DNA of 64,000 nucleotides from Streptomyces coffeae (GCF_016741875.1 NZ_JAERRF010000009.1:186001-250000), one strand, 5' to 3'; positions 9,517-18,241 are shown, numbered from the stretch's first letter. Notes: generated by a model not told the origin, from the sequence alone. Made by a program: numbers and translations.

Positions 9517-9539
9517 GCAGTTCCCAGGAGACTGGTCCG

Positions 9540-10373
9540 ATGCTGACGATCGGCGAACTGGCGTCGTACGCCGGAGTGACGGTGCGCGCGGTGAGGCACT
9601 ATCACGCCAAGGGGCTGCTGCCGGAGCCGGAGCGGGATCACTCCGGCTATCGGAGGTACGGCGCCGACGCCATGGTCGAGCTGATCAAGATCCGGACCCT
9701 CGCCGGGGCCGGGGTCCCGCTGGCGCGCGTGCGGGAGTTGCTACAGGCCGACGAGGAGGAGTTCGCCGCGGCGGTCGCGGACATCGACAGGCGGCTTCGG
9801 GCGGAGATCGGGGAGCGGCAGCGGCACCGCGAGCGGATCGCCCGCCTCGCCGCCGGGGACAATCTGGCGCTGCCCCCGGAGGTGGTCGACTTCCTCGACC
9901 GACTGCGGGCGCTGGGGGTCGACGAGCGGATCATCCAGGTCGAACGCGACGGCTGGATCCCGCTGGCCGCGCACTCCCCCGAGCGAGTCCCGGAGTGGAT
10001 GGCGCGCAAGCGGGAGCAGATGGCCGACCCGCGGCTCATCGACTTCTATCTCACCCTGGGCCAGGCTCTCGACCGGTCCGACGACGATCCACGGCTGGTC
10101 GAGCTGGCCGACGAACTGGCCGCCTACGTCACGCAGATGGCCGATGAGCGGGGCGAGGACTACGTCGACGACACCGACATCGAGCCACCGTTCGTCACGC
10201 TGATGGACACGCTGGCTTTCGACGCCTTGCCCCCGGCCCGCCGACTGATCGAGCTGCTGAAGAAGCGAGGCTGGACCGGCTGGACCAAGCTCGAGCGCGT
10301 GGACCCAACACGAGGTGCGGCCGGAACACGGCAGGAAGACACCGGGTCTGATGCCGATCCAGGAACGGCGTAG
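9540..10373 (+). CDS. MerR family transcriptional regulator
   Basis: 277 residues. The N-terminal winged helix is unmistakable: MLTIGELASYAGVTVRAVRHY, then GYRRYG and the helix IRTLAGAGVPLARVRELL. A coiled helix follows (residues 75-115), and the C-terminal 150 residues are an effector domain of unassigned ligand, as in other Streptomyces MerR proteins of this size. AGGAG lies 9 nt before the ATG at 9540, which excludes an upstream TTG at 9513. The palindrome at 8602-8622 is its probable binding site, so it likely controls the hydrolase and itself. Confidence 0.9.
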   Translation: MLTIGELASYAGVTVRAVRHYHAKGLLPEPERDHSGYRRYGADAMVELIKIRTLAGAGVPLARVRELLQADEEEFAAAVADIDRRLRAEIGERQRHRERIARLAAGDNLALPPEVVDFLDRLRALGVDERIIQVERDGWIPLAAHSPERVPEWMARKREQMADPRLIDFYLTLGQALDRSDDDPRLVELADELAAYVTQMADERGEDYVDDTDIEPPFVTLMDTLAFDALPPARRLIELLKKRGWTGWTKLERVDPTRGAAGTRQEDTGSDADPGTA

Positions 10374-10582
10374 CCCCCTTGGAGAGCGGGAATCCTCGTG
10401 CAACGCGAGTCCGCGCGTGTCAGGTCTGTTTCGTCCTTGGGTGAGCCCTTGAACTGCTTGGTCACCATCAGGTTCCCCAGTCACCAAGAAGTGCGTTCTT
10501 CCATGTCAGCGACCACTCTCCTACGGTTCCTCAGTAACGACAGGAGACCAAAGACGGCTCCCACGACATGGAGGCAGGCAGC

Positions 10583-10990
10583 ATGGCCATCACCCTGGTG
10601 AACCCCGGCGGATTGCCCGAAGTCGACGTCTACCGGCAGGTGTCGATCGCATCCGGGGCCAAACTGGTCTTCATCGCCGGGCAGGTCGCCTGGAATGCCG
10701 AGGGTGTCACGGTCGGCGAAGGCGACCTCGCCGCGCAGGTCGAGCAGTGCTACCTCAACATCGCCACCGCTCTGGCCGAGGCCGGTGGTTCCTTCGACGA
10801 CGTGGCGAAGCTGACCGTGTACGTCGTCGACTGGACCCCCGACAAGATGCCCCTGCTCCTGGAGGGGATCTCCCGGGCGGCCGCACAACTGGGGGTCACC
10901 CCGGTCCCGCCGGCCTCGCTGCTGGGCGTAGCCGCACTGGACGTCCCCGACCATCTGGTCGAGATCGAAGCCACCGCGGTCCTCGACTGA
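10583..10990 (+). CDS. RidA family protein (enamine/imine deaminase-like)
   Basis: 135 residues, a typical RidA/YjgF/UK114 length. Visible landmarks are FIAGQVAWN near 37-45, the QVEQCYLNIATALAEAGG helix, the DVAKLTVYVVD strand and a C-terminal DHLVEIEATAVL. In RidA an Arg near residue 105 binds the carboxylate of the imine; here the corresponding PPASLLGV stretch lacks it, as in several non-archetypal subfamilies. GGAGG sits 8 nt before the ATG at 10583. It converges on an aminotransferase/ornithine-cyclodeaminase-family unit, whose chemistry also passes through imines, so a functional link is plausible. Confidence 0.88.
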   Translation: MAITLVNPGGLPEVDVYRQVSIASGAKLVFIAGQVAWNAEGVTVGEGDLAAQVEQCYLNIATALAEAGGSFDDVAKLTVYVVDWTPDKMPLLLEGISRAAAQLGVTPVPPASLLGVAALDVPDHLVEIEATAVLD

Positions 10991-11182
10991 GCAGTGCTCC
11001 AGGCAGCGCGGAAGGCCCCGGACGACGCTGGCAACCCGTGAATCGCCACCAGTTGCCGGGCAAGGAGTTCCATCTTCCGCTAGATGTCCTCCCCCTCCAG
11101 CCGGAGGCTCCCTGGCAGCAACGACATCAGCAGCGACGGATGGTCGCAGTGCTCGGCTGTCGCATCAACAGCGTGAAAGCGG

Positions 11183-11814
11183 TCACTTCGCCTCCGGCGC
11201 CAGTTCGCGCAGGACGGCCGTGGCGAGTGCTGCGTCGAGTGCGCCCACGCCGGTGAGGTCCGCGATCGTAATCGCCCCGTCCGGCCGATCGATGGGGCTT
11301 GCGAGCAAGAGGCCGACGGGCGTATCGCTGGTGTCGGTGGTGGACCCTGCGCGCACGGCACGGCCGAAGTCGCCGTGGTCCAGGCACTGCTGGTGGTCGT
11401 CCACTGCGATCAGCGCCGCGCGGGCGAAGAGCGCCGGTGGCAGTTCGTTCTTGTGTGGCATGTCGGTGCCGATGCCGGTCACGTGCGCGCCCTCGCGGAC
11501 CTGACCGGCTTGCAGGACCGGGGCCGTGGCCGGTGTAGTGGTGATCAGACCAGGCCATGGTTGGTGGGCAGGCCGACCGCGGTGTTGCGGTAGAAGCCGG
11601 TGGCGATCTTGATGGTGAAGTCGGGCGTGCCGGTGACCCAGCCGGCCTTGACGTGGCAGTCACCGTCGTCCTCGGGAAACTGAAGGTGCAGCGGTGGTGG
11701 GACGCTGGTGCGGCTGTGGGCGTGGGCGATCAGCGCGTCACGGACGGCGGCAAGGACCAGCTCCGGGGTGGTGACGCGCTTGATCTCGGCGGTGCCGAGG
11801 ATGAGCGGGGTCAT
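11183..11814 (-). pseudogene. Ornithine cyclodeaminase/mu-crystallin family gene with internal deletion
   Basis: The ATG at 11814 overlaps the aminotransferase stop by 4 nt. About 89 codons give a normal N-terminal half ending GLPTNHGLV, then TGA at 11545-11547. In another frame, from about 11533, the family's C-terminal part resumes (ITTTPATAP, then VTGIGTDMPHKNELPP) and runs to 11183. The missing middle, roughly 100 residues, includes the NAD(P)-binding GxGxxA region, so the product should be inactive. Intact members reduce imines or deaminate ornithine. Two bases at the junction could also be a sequencing or assembly fault, but the loss of a whole Rossmann segment argues for a true deletion. 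Confidence 0.78.
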
Positions 11815-12944
11815 CGGTTGGCTCGCAGCCACTGAGTGAAGGCGTCCAGGCCCGCTTCGGGGTTGGCGCGGCCGACGCCGATACGGAATCGGTCGGTGGG
11901 GGTGGGGGTGAGCTCGGAACGGTAGATGCTCGCGGGCAGCAGCAGGACGCCGGCCTCCTCGACCAGGCGGGTGCAGAACTCCTCCACCCCTTCGGGGCCG
12001 AGGTAGCGGGGGTAGGCCACGCAGCCGCCGTCCGGGGACTGCCACTCGAAGAGGTCGGCGAACTCGGCGAAGAACGCGTCGAAGAGCGGCAGGTTGGCCT
12101 CGATGAGCGCCCGGTTGCGGTCCAGGATCGTCGTGCGGGCCTTGAGCGCGATACGGGCCAGGACCTCACTGGGGGCGGAGTTGCAGATGGTGGTGTAGTG
12201 CTTGGCCCGCTCCAGCCTGGACAGCAACTCCCGATCACGGCAGGCGATCCAGCCGATCCGCAAGCCGGGCAGGCCGAGCGACTTGGAGGTCACGTTCAGG
12301 GACAGGGCGCGCTCGGACAGGTCGGCGGCCTGCGGCAGGGTGCGGGACGGGTCGCGCTCCAGGCCGCGGTAGACCTCGTCGCTGAACAGGTGAATGCCGC
12401 GCTCGTCGCACATGCGTGCCAGCTCGGTGAAGTCGGCGGCGCTGATGACCTTGCCGGTGGGGTTGTTGGGGAAGTTCACCGAAACGACCCGGGTGTTGGG
12501 GCGGATCGCCGCTTTCACCTGGTCGAGGTCCAGAGCCCAGTCACGGCCGGCGTCCAGGGCGACACCGGTCACCTCGCACAGGGCGAGTGGCACAGTCTCG
12601 GCCGCCTGGTAATTCGGGGTCACCACCACCGCGTGGTCGTCCGCGTCCAGCAGGACGTTCATCGCCAGGTACAGGGCCTCCTCGGCGCCGGCGAAGCAGA
12701 TGACGTCTGTCGCGTCCGCACGCTCGTACATGCCGGAGATCGTCTCGCGCAGGGCCGGGTCGCCGAAGGTCTCGGTGTAGCCCAGGGAGAGGTTCTGGAA
12801 CGCTGCGCGGTCCTGGTCGTCGGCCAGGTCGAGCAACTCGCCGAGGTGCATGGTCTGGACGTCGGAGGCGGTCAGGTGGTGGCGTGCGGTGAACTCCCAC
12901 CGGGAGAAGTAGGTTTCCAGGCGGAAGTCGGGCAGTCGGGTCAT
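11811..12944 (-). CDS. PLP-dependent aminotransferase, class I/II
   Basis: 377 residues. Fold-type I landmarks are FAGAEEALYLAMN, the VVVTPNYQAAE stretch with the ring-stacking Tyr, VNFPNNPTGK, FSDEVYRG with the PLP-binding Asp, and SLNVTSKSLGLPGLRIGW with the Schiff-base Lys. It starts 4 nt inside the end of the upstream regulator gene and its stop overlaps the next gene by 4 nt, so all three are translationally coupled. With an imine-reductase family neighbour and a DauR-like regulator, a role in catabolism of an amino acid or its D-isomer is inferred; the substrate is unknown. Confidence 0.92.
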   Translation of the reverse strand: MTRLPDFRLETYFSRWEFTARHHLTASDVQTMHLGELLDLADDQDRAAFQNLSLGYTETFGDPALRETISGMYERADATDVICFAGAEEALYLAMNVLLDADDHAVVVTPNYQAAETVPLALCEVTGVALDAGRDWALDLDQVKAAIRPNTRVVSVNFPNNPTGKVISAADFTELARMCDERGIHLFSDEVYRGLERDPSRTLPQAADLSERALSLNVTSKSLGLPGLRIGWIACRDRELLSRLERAKHYTTICNSAPSEVLARIALKARTTILDRNRALIEANLPLFDAFFAEFADLFEWQSPDGGCVAYPRYLGPEGVEEFCTRLVEEAGVLLLPASIYRSELTPTPTDRFRIGVGRANPEAGLDAFTQWLRANR

Positions 12945-13594
12945 TCTGTGTGGTCCTTTGTGCTGGGTGCTCGGAGTTCGGCCAGCAGGCCGTAGAGAGT
13001 GGATCGGGAGACCCGCAGGGCACTGGTGACGACGGGGGCGGCACGGCGCACTGCGAAGACCCTGGCCTCGTCCAGCCGGGCGAGGACGGCCAGGCGGTCG
13101 GCGCGGGTCAGCCGCTCGACCGGGCGGCCGCACTCGCGTACGTACGCGCCGACGATGTGCTGGACGCGCTCGGTCCAGTCCTGCTCGAACAGTGGCTCCG
13201 GCCGGGGCGCGGTCGGGGCGCCGAACGCGGACAGCACGGCCGCGGCCTGCTCCAGTGGCGTGCGGTCGAGATTGACGCACAGCACCGCGCGGGCCTTGCC
13301 GTCCGCGTCGCGCAGGACAGCGCTGACCGACGACAGGCGCCGACCGTCCGCGAGCAGCTTCTCGTACGGCCCGAACACATCCCGCGCCGACGGGTCCAGC
13401 CCGTCCAGTTCGCCCAGCAGTGAGGAATCCCCCGGACTGCGGGAACTCATCGGATTCCAGATCGCCAGGATCCGGTCGGCATCCGGGTCGTGCAGCACCA
13501 CCTCGGCGTACGGGCCGAGCAACAGGGCGACGGCCTGACCCACGGGGGCCCACAGCCGCACTCGAGGATCCGTGCTCTCTTCGACTGCCTCCAT
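12941..13594 (-). CDS. YheO/DauR-like transcriptional regulator (PAS_6 plus HTH_22)
   Basis: 217 residues. Residues 15-125 match the YheO-type PAS domain (PYAEVVLHDPDADRILAIWN, later AVLCVNLDRTPLE), and residues 155-215 the HTH_22 domain (LTRADRLAVLARLDEA, then VTSALRVSRSTLYGLLAEL). Pseudomonas DauR, of this family, controls D-arginine catabolism genes including an ornithine-cyclodeaminase-family reductase; the same gene types follow here. No ribosome binding site precedes the ATG at 13594. A TATAGT -10 element ends 6 nt before it, so the transcript is probably leaderless. Tandem operators cover the promoter, suggesting autoregulation. Confidence 0.9.
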   Translation of the reverse strand: MEAVEESTDPRVRLWAPVGQAVALLLGPYAEVVLHDPDADRILAIWNPMSSRSPGDSSLLGELDGLDPSARDVFGPYEKLLADGRRLSSVSAVLRDADGKARAVLCVNLDRTPLEQAAAVLSAFGAPTAPRPEPLFEQDWTERVQHIVGAYVRECGRPVERLTRADRLAVLARLDEARVFAVRRAAPVVTSALRVSRSTLYGLLAELRAPSTKDHTE

Positions 13595-13597
13595 GGA

Positions 13598-13630
13598 TGG
13601 ACTATAAGTCCACGCTGGACGAAGTGTCCA
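13598..13630 (-). promoter_or_regulatory. Promoter with two tandem TGGAC-N5-GTCCA operators
   Basis: Two 15-bp inverted repeats of the form TGGAC-N5-GTCCA lie at 13598-13612 and 13616-13630, centres 18 bp apart. Read on the minus strand, the distal arm contains a -35 hexamer TGGACA (13625-13630) and the proximal one a -10 hexamer TATAGT (13601-13606), separated by 18 bp. The repeats therefore occupy the whole core promoter of the regulator-aminotransferase unit and are its likely autorepression sites. Confidence 0.8.
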
Positions 13631-13763
13631 TGCACGACGCTCCCGAGAAAGCGCGCATGGGCCTGACCAGCCGATCAGGCGGCATTTGCGATAGAACGCA
13701 ACGATTAATACCGAAATGCGAAGGCCCAGCAGGAGTGCTGGTGTGTGACGTCGCCGGCGGGTC

Positions 13764-14774
13764 TCACGTGTCCGCTCGTCGGATTGACTCGTGGTGGTCG
13801 CAGCGACGATGGAATCTCGCGCGGTACTCCCTCGGCCGCTGGCCCGTGTGTCTGGCAAAGAGGCCGCTGAACGCCCCGGGGTCGCGGTATCCGACGTCGG
13901 CGGCGATGCGTGCGACGCTCCTGTCGGTCGTCTCCAGCAGGTGTCTGGCTCGGCGCACCCGGGCCGTTTGCAGGTACGCAAGTGGCGTCTCACCCGCTTC
14001 GTCGCCGAAGCGGCGGAGCATGGTTCTGGTGCTGACGTGGAACTCCTGGGCGAGGGTGGCCAGGTCATAGCGAGCACTGAGGTTCTGGTCGAGCCACCGC
14101 TTGACGCTGAGCGAGAACTCCCTGCCCACCGTGGGTATGAGCCCCGAGTCGACATAGGGAGCCTGTGTGGAACGTGCATCGTCAACAAGCGCGATACGCG
14201 CGGTGCTACGGGCGACGCGGGGGCCGTCGTGCTCGCGGATGAAGTGCAGCGCGAAGTCGTACATGGCACTGAAGGCCGCTGTAGTCGTCACCCCCCGGTC
14301 GGTCACGACCAAACTCTCCGGGCGGAGACGCACATCGGCGTACCGGCGGGCGAACCGATCCGCGAACAACCAGGACGTGGTCGCTTCGCGCCCGCCGAGC
14401 AGCCCGGCTTCAGCGACCAGGAAAGCGCCCACGCAGATCGATACAACAGCGGTCCCCGAGGCCGCCAGCGATCGAATCGACGCTACTTCCGGTCCCAGGT
14501 GTGCGAGTGTCGCGTCGAGATCGAGGGTGGGCGAAAGCTCGAAGCCCGGCACGATCAGGACGTCTACCGGGCGAACCGGCGAGACGTCGAGGGCCCAGCC
14601 GCCGGACGCGCTCACACGCCCCCGGGGTGAGATGACCGACGCCTCGTAGGCCGGCTGACCCGGCCCTTGCGCCGCGGCGACGTGCGTTGCCATGGCCAGG
14701 AGGTCGGGGACTCCGAACACCTCCGACGCGAAGCAACCGGGGTAGGCCAGCACACCGACTCGCAGCGGACTCAT
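13764..14774 (-). CDS. GlxA family AraC-type regulator
   Basis: 336 residues. The N-terminal DJ-1/PfpI-like amidotransferase fold runs to about 185: LRVGVLAYPGCFASEVFGVPD, then DVLIVPGFELSP and VVSICVGAFLVAEAGLL, which retains a Cys at the nucleophile-elbow position. Residues 225-330 are an AraC/XylS pair of helix-turn-helices (DLATLAQEFHVSTRTMLRRF, then VARIAADVGYRDPGAFSGLF). GGAGGAG lies 6 nt before the ATG at 14774. It diverges from the dienelactone-hydrolase-like gene at 14876 across about 100 bp, so that gene is the obvious target. Confidence 0.92.
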   Translation of the reverse strand: MSPLRVGVLAYPGCFASEVFGVPDLLAMATHVAAAQGPGQPAYEASVISPRGRVSASGGWALDVSPVRPVDVLIVPGFELSPTLDLDATLAHLGPEVASIRSLAASGTAVVSICVGAFLVAEAGLLGGREATTSWLFADRFARRYADVRLRPESLVVTDRGVTTTAAFSAMYDFALHFIREHDGPRVARSTARIALVDDARSTQAPYVDSGLIPTVGREFSLSVKRWLDQNLSARYDLATLAQEFHVSTRTMLRRFGDEAGETPLAYLQTARVRRARHLLETTDRSVARIAADVGYRDPGAFSGLFARHTGQRPREYRARFHRRCDHHESIRRADT

Positions 14775-14875
14775 GCGGCTCCTCCGGCGCCTGTGAACAG
14801 GTGGCGATATTACCGGGATACGTGGCGATGCCGCCGCTTCTCCAGGAGGGCGGCCACTCATCATCATCTCGGTTC

Positions 14876-15700
14876 ATGACAACCATGCGAGGAAAGCGCG
14901 ACCCCTTGGACGACTTCGCGCGGAGAGCCATCAGCGTCGATGACGTCGACAAGACCGTGTACGTTGCCGGGTCAGGACCGGCAGTCATCCTCATGCCCGA
15001 GATGCCGGGTATCAGCCCCGACGTCGCGCGGTTCGCGCGGTGGGTGCGTGATGCCGGCTTCTCCGTGTACCTGCCCTCGCTTTTCGGTGTCGACGGTGCC
15101 TATCCGCTCGCCGAGGCACGCGAGACCGTCGTTCGGCGCGCGTGCGTCAGCGCCGAGTTCCGAGCGTTCGCCGGTGGCGGCACCAGCCCCGTGGTCGCAT
15201 GGCTGCGCGGCCTCGCTCGTCTGGCGCACGCCGAACGGGGCGGGCCCGGCGTCGGCGCCGTCGGTCTGTGTTTCACCGGCAACTTCGCCTTGACCATGGC
15301 GCTCGAACCCGCTGTCATCGCACCCGTGGTCAACCATCCCTCGCTCCCGCTCGACGACCCCGGCGGTCTGGAGATCAGCGATGACGACGCTGCCGCCGTG
15401 GCTGAACGCGTAGCGCGAGATGGACTGAAGGTTCTCGGCTACCGCTTCGACGACGACAGGTGGTGCACCGGCCGGCGGTTCGCGGCCTACCGAGCACTGC
15501 TCGGGGACGCATTCGACGGCCGCGTGCTCAAAGCCGAGACCGCGAACACCAACCCTCCGCCCTTCTTCCGTGACGTCGTCGGCTGCGCCCACAGCGTCGT
15601 CACGGCACACCTTGTCGACCAGGACGGTCACCCCACCATGGAGGCCCGGAACGAGATCATCGCCTTCCTGGCCGAGCAACTCGGGACACAGCATGAATGA
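14876..15700 (+). CDS. Dienelactone hydrolase family protein
   Basis: 274 residues. The fold follows the DLH pattern: a YVAGSGPAVILMPEMPGIS opening, the nucleophile elbow GLCFTGNFAL with Cys in place of Ser, as in dienelactone hydrolases, and a late QDGHPTMEARNEIIAFL providing the His. These enzymes hydrolyse lactone or ester bonds in chlorocatechol-type pathways, though many homologues act on other esters. Start choice is uncertain: ATG at 14876 or 14885; AGGAGGG lies about 27 nt upstream, too far for standard spacing, and an in-frame ATG at 14828 exists. Divergent from the GlxA-like regulator. Confidence 0.85.
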   Translation: MTTMRGKRDPLDDFARRAISVDDVDKTVYVAGSGPAVILMPEMPGISPDVARFARWVRDAGFSVYLPSLFGVDGAYPLAEARETVVRRACVSAEFRAFAGGGTSPVVAWLRGLARLAHAERGGPGVGAVGLCFTGNFALTMALEPAVIAPVVNHPSLPLDDPGGLEISDDDAAAVAERVARDGLKVLGYRFDDDRWCTGRRFAAYRALLGDAFDGRVLKAETANTNPPPFFRDVVGCAHSVVTAHLVDQDGHPTMEARNEIIAFLAEQLGTQHE

Positions 15701-15733
15701 GCCTTCACCCACTGACCCACTCATCAGACGGTG

Positions 15734-16171
15734 TCAACTCGTGCCAAACGGCTCGGTGTTCGGGGCTTCGAGCTGATGGTCGGCCCAGACGTAGCTTTCG
15801 GGCAGCAATTCAGTGATGAGGACGGTTCGAGCGCGGTCGTCTTTGCCGACGATGACCTTGAGGGAGGGGAAGTAGTCGAGCAGGACCTGGCGGCACCGGC
15901 CGCATGGGGGAACAACCCCCCGGTCGCGGTCCCCCACGGCAACGATCGTGTCCAGCTCATAGGCGCCCTGAGCCGCTGCCGCGCCGATGAGGACCAGCTC
16001 GGCGCAGGGTCCTCCCGTGAAGTGGTAGGCATTCACCGCGGTGACGATCCGGCCGTCCCGGGCACGGGCCGCGGCTGCCATGGTGTGGTTGTCGCCCCGG
16101 CAGCGTGTGCGGGCGACGTCCGTTGCGGCCTGGATGAGTTCATGGTCGACGTGGTGGGTCTGCGCGGTCAT
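15734..16171 (-). CDS. Blasticidin-S-deaminase-like cytidine deaminase
   Basis: 145 residues. The zinc site is intact: YHFTGGPCAELV (Cys ligand and catalytic Glu) and PPCGRCRQVLLDYFP (two Cys ligands). The stretches VNAYHFTGGPCAELVLIGAA and ITELLPESYVWAD resemble Aspergillus blasticidin-S deaminase more than ordinary Cdd proteins. GGCGGAGAAG precedes the ATG at 16171. Ordinary cytidine salvage is possible, but the BSD-like signature and the divergent MFS exporter at 16386 suggest detoxification of a cytosine-nucleoside antibiotic. That role is inferred. Confidence 0.85.
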   Translation of the reverse strand: MTAQTHHVDHELIQAATDVARTRCRGDNHTMAAAARARDGRIVTAVNAYHFTGGPCAELVLIGAAAAQGAYELDTIVAVGDRDRGVVPPCGRCRQVLLDYFPSLKVIVGKDDRARTVLITELLPESYVWADHQLEAPNTEPFGTS

Positions 16172-16385
16172 CTTCTCCGCCTTCGTCAGGTGTCGGGCGA
16201 CGTTGACCCGAGTGGCGATGATGTGCAACCGAATTTTGGCATCGAGATCCACGTCGGCCGGCGTATCGACACAATGAATGGTTGTGCGTCCCCGGCGGTC
16301 GGTTGTTTGATCAGGCGGCCTGCTACTCGCTTTGATGCCGATGGTCAGCGTGTGGTTGTTCCGTACGAGGCGAGGTGCGTTGGGT

Positions 16386-17657
16386 ATGCCGGGCAGACGG
16401 GCGCTGGGGCGGCAGTTCGGGCGGTTGTGGGCCGCGTATGCCGTCAGCGCATACGGCACGTCGCTCGGGTTCGGTGCGTTTCCCCTGATCGCGGTCCTCG
16501 TACTGGACTCCGGACCGGCCCAGGTGGCGGCGCTGTCTGCCGCGGGGCGGGCTGTGGGGGCCGTGGTCGCGGTACCGCTCGGCCCATGGGTGGAGTTCCG
16601 CCGTAAACGGCCGGTCATGGTGGCGATGGACCTGACCCGGTTCGCTGCGTTGATGAGCGTCCCCGCCGCGTTCGCTCTCGGCCGGCTCAGCTTCGCCCAA
16701 CTCCTCGTCGTATCTGTTGTCGTCGCCGCGGCCGACATCGCCTTCAAGGCGGCGAGCGGGGCGTATCTGAAGACACTTGTGCCACCGGAGGACCTGCTCC
16801 TCGCGAACAGCCGTTTCGAGTCCACGACATGGACCGCGACCACGGTCGGACCACCGCTCGGCGGCGCCGCGATCGGGGTGTTCGGCCCGGTGACGACCGT
16901 GGTCGCCGATGCGGTCAGCTACCTGCTCTCGGCGCTGGGCATCCGCGCCATCGGCGGAACGGAACCGCGCCCCGCGCGGACCGGTGGACCACGGCTGCGA
17001 GCACGCGATCTGCTCGAAGGATGGCGCCACATCCTCAACCACCCCGTGCTGCGCCCGCTGTTCCTCAACACCATCCTGGTCAACGGCCTGATCATGGCAC
17101 CTCAGCCGCTGCTCGCCGTACTCCTGCTGCTCGGTCTCGGGTTCGCACCCTGGCAGTACGGTCTGGTGTTCGCGGCCCCGTGCGTCGGTGGCCTCATCGG
17201 CTCACGCCTCGCGCACCGACTCGTGGCGCGGTTCGGGCAGCACAAGGTGCTCCTCACCACCGGAACGCTGCGCGCATGCTGGCCGTTCGGACTGGCGTTC
17301 GTCCAGCCCGGCGTCCCCGGGATCGTCCTCATGATCACGATCCAATTCGGGCTGGTGACCTTCTGCGGCCTGTTCAACCCGGTGCTGGCCACCTATCGGC
17401 TCAACCACACCGACCCCGACCGGGTCGCCCGCACCCTGACCGCGTGGTCGGTCAGCACCAGCGCCACCACCGCGGTTCTGACCGCCGGGTGGGGTCTGCT
17501 GGCCGCCATCACCAGCCCCCGCACCGCCATCGCGGGCGCCGGAGTCCTCCTCCTGGCCACCCCGCTGCTGCTCCCCCGCCGCGAAAACACGCCCCAGAAC
17601 ACCGGGGAACAGGCCACGAGCCGCCTCAATCCGCTGGTGGATCGGGGATCGTTGTAG
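16386..17657 (+). CDS. MFS transporter (MFS_3/EntS-like exporter)
   Basis: 423 residues from the ATG at 16386, with ten to twelve predicted hydrophobic helices. The N-terminal GRQFGRLWAAYAVSAYGTSL and loop 2-3 EFRRKRPVMVAMDLTR are typical of MFS_3, the group containing EntS and many antibiotic and siderophore exporters. An earlier in-frame ATG at 16335 would add 17 residues outside the membrane. It diverges from the blasticidin-S-deaminase-like gene, and export of a toxic compound is the likely role. The 214 bp between them carry both promoters, but I could not assign boxes. Confidence 0.85.
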   Translation: MPGRRALGRQFGRLWAAYAVSAYGTSLGFGAFPLIAVLVLDSGPAQVAALSAAGRAVGAVVAVPLGPWVEFRRKRPVMVAMDLTRFAALMSVPAAFALGRLSFAQLLVVSVVVAAADIAFKAASGAYLKTLVPPEDLLLANSRFESTTWTATTVGPPLGGAAIGVFGPVTTVVADAVSYLLSALGIRAIGGTEPRPARTGGPRLRARDLLEGWRHILNHPVLRPLFLNTILVNGLIMAPQPLLAVLLLLGLGFAPWQYGLVFAAPCVGGLIGSRLAHRLVARFGQHKVLLTTGTLRACWPFGLAFVQPGVPGIVLMITIQFGLVTFCGLFNPVLATYRLNHTDPDRVARTLTAWSVSTSATTAVLTAGWGLLAAITSPRTAIAGAGVLLLATPLLLPRRENTPQNTGEQATSRLNPLVDRGSL

Positions 17658-17664
17658 ACGAACG

Positions 17665-17844
17665 TCAGGAGTCCGCTCGATCCGCCGCCAGGTCCAGGGC
17701 GACGTCGGTGATCATGTCCTCCTGACGGCCTCGATCCACTCCCAGTCGGTGTGTGCGCCGATGCCGAACGGCGTGCATACCGTCGCGCAGGGTGACGCCC
17801 TGGATGAGGAGCAGGCCGGGCCATGCGGTGTCGGAGGTGGTCAT
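17665..17844 (-). pseudogene. 4-hydroxy-2-oxovalerate aldolase remnant (DmpG/HsaF-like)
   Basis: Fifty-nine codons open from an ATG with a good GGGGGAG site. The first 35 residues contain GVTLRDGMHAVRHRRT, matching the conserved start of meta-pathway aldolases (metal and substrate-binding Arg-Asp). The last 25 contain GRQEDMITDVALDLA, which matches the extreme C-terminus of the same family. About 280 residues between are gone, in frame. This is therefore an aldolase reduced to its two ends by one large deletion. Confidence 0.72.
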
Positions 17845-17896
17845 CGGAGCTCCCCCTGAGCGGTGCGGTGGGCGGCTCGACGGCCATGACGCGCTC

Positions 17897-18190
17897 CGGC
17901 TGCCCTCCCGTATCAGCGGCAGCCTGCCGCTGAGCTGCACCGGGGTGGGCAAGGCGCTGCTCGCCTTCTCCGGGTGTCCCAGCCGCTGCGGAGCCTCACG
18001 CCCCGCTCGATCACCGACCCGGCACTGTTGCGCTCGGCACGCCGCGCCGGTGTTCGCCCGGGGGGCGGTGGTGGCCGCGCTCTGGGTGGCGGTGCCCCGG
18101 GAGCGGTTCAGCGCGGCCCGGCTCGCCTCCGCCGTACGCACGGCCGCCCTCGGCCTCTCCCGGGTGCTGCGCGACGGCCCCGTCGGCTGA
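17897..18190 (+). pseudogene. IclR family regulator remnant
   Basis: Pieces of an IclR effector domain are spread over two frames. SGSLPLSCTGVGKALLAF and the final AARLASAVRTAALGLSRVL share one frame; LTPRSITDPALLRSARRAG lies between them in another. The DNA-binding half and part of the sensor are missing. It diverges from the aldolase remnant, the usual arrangement for a pathway regulator, and the two decayed together. Confidence 0.7.
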
Positions 18191-18241
18191 CCGTCGGCGA
18201 TCGGCCGGAAGGCACCCCGGGGAGTCGGCTACTGTCGTGGC

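Noticed and set aside
10374..10582. Possible small genes between MerR and RidA
   Set aside because: Frames on both strands are short, without ribosome binding sites or families; kept as intergenic.
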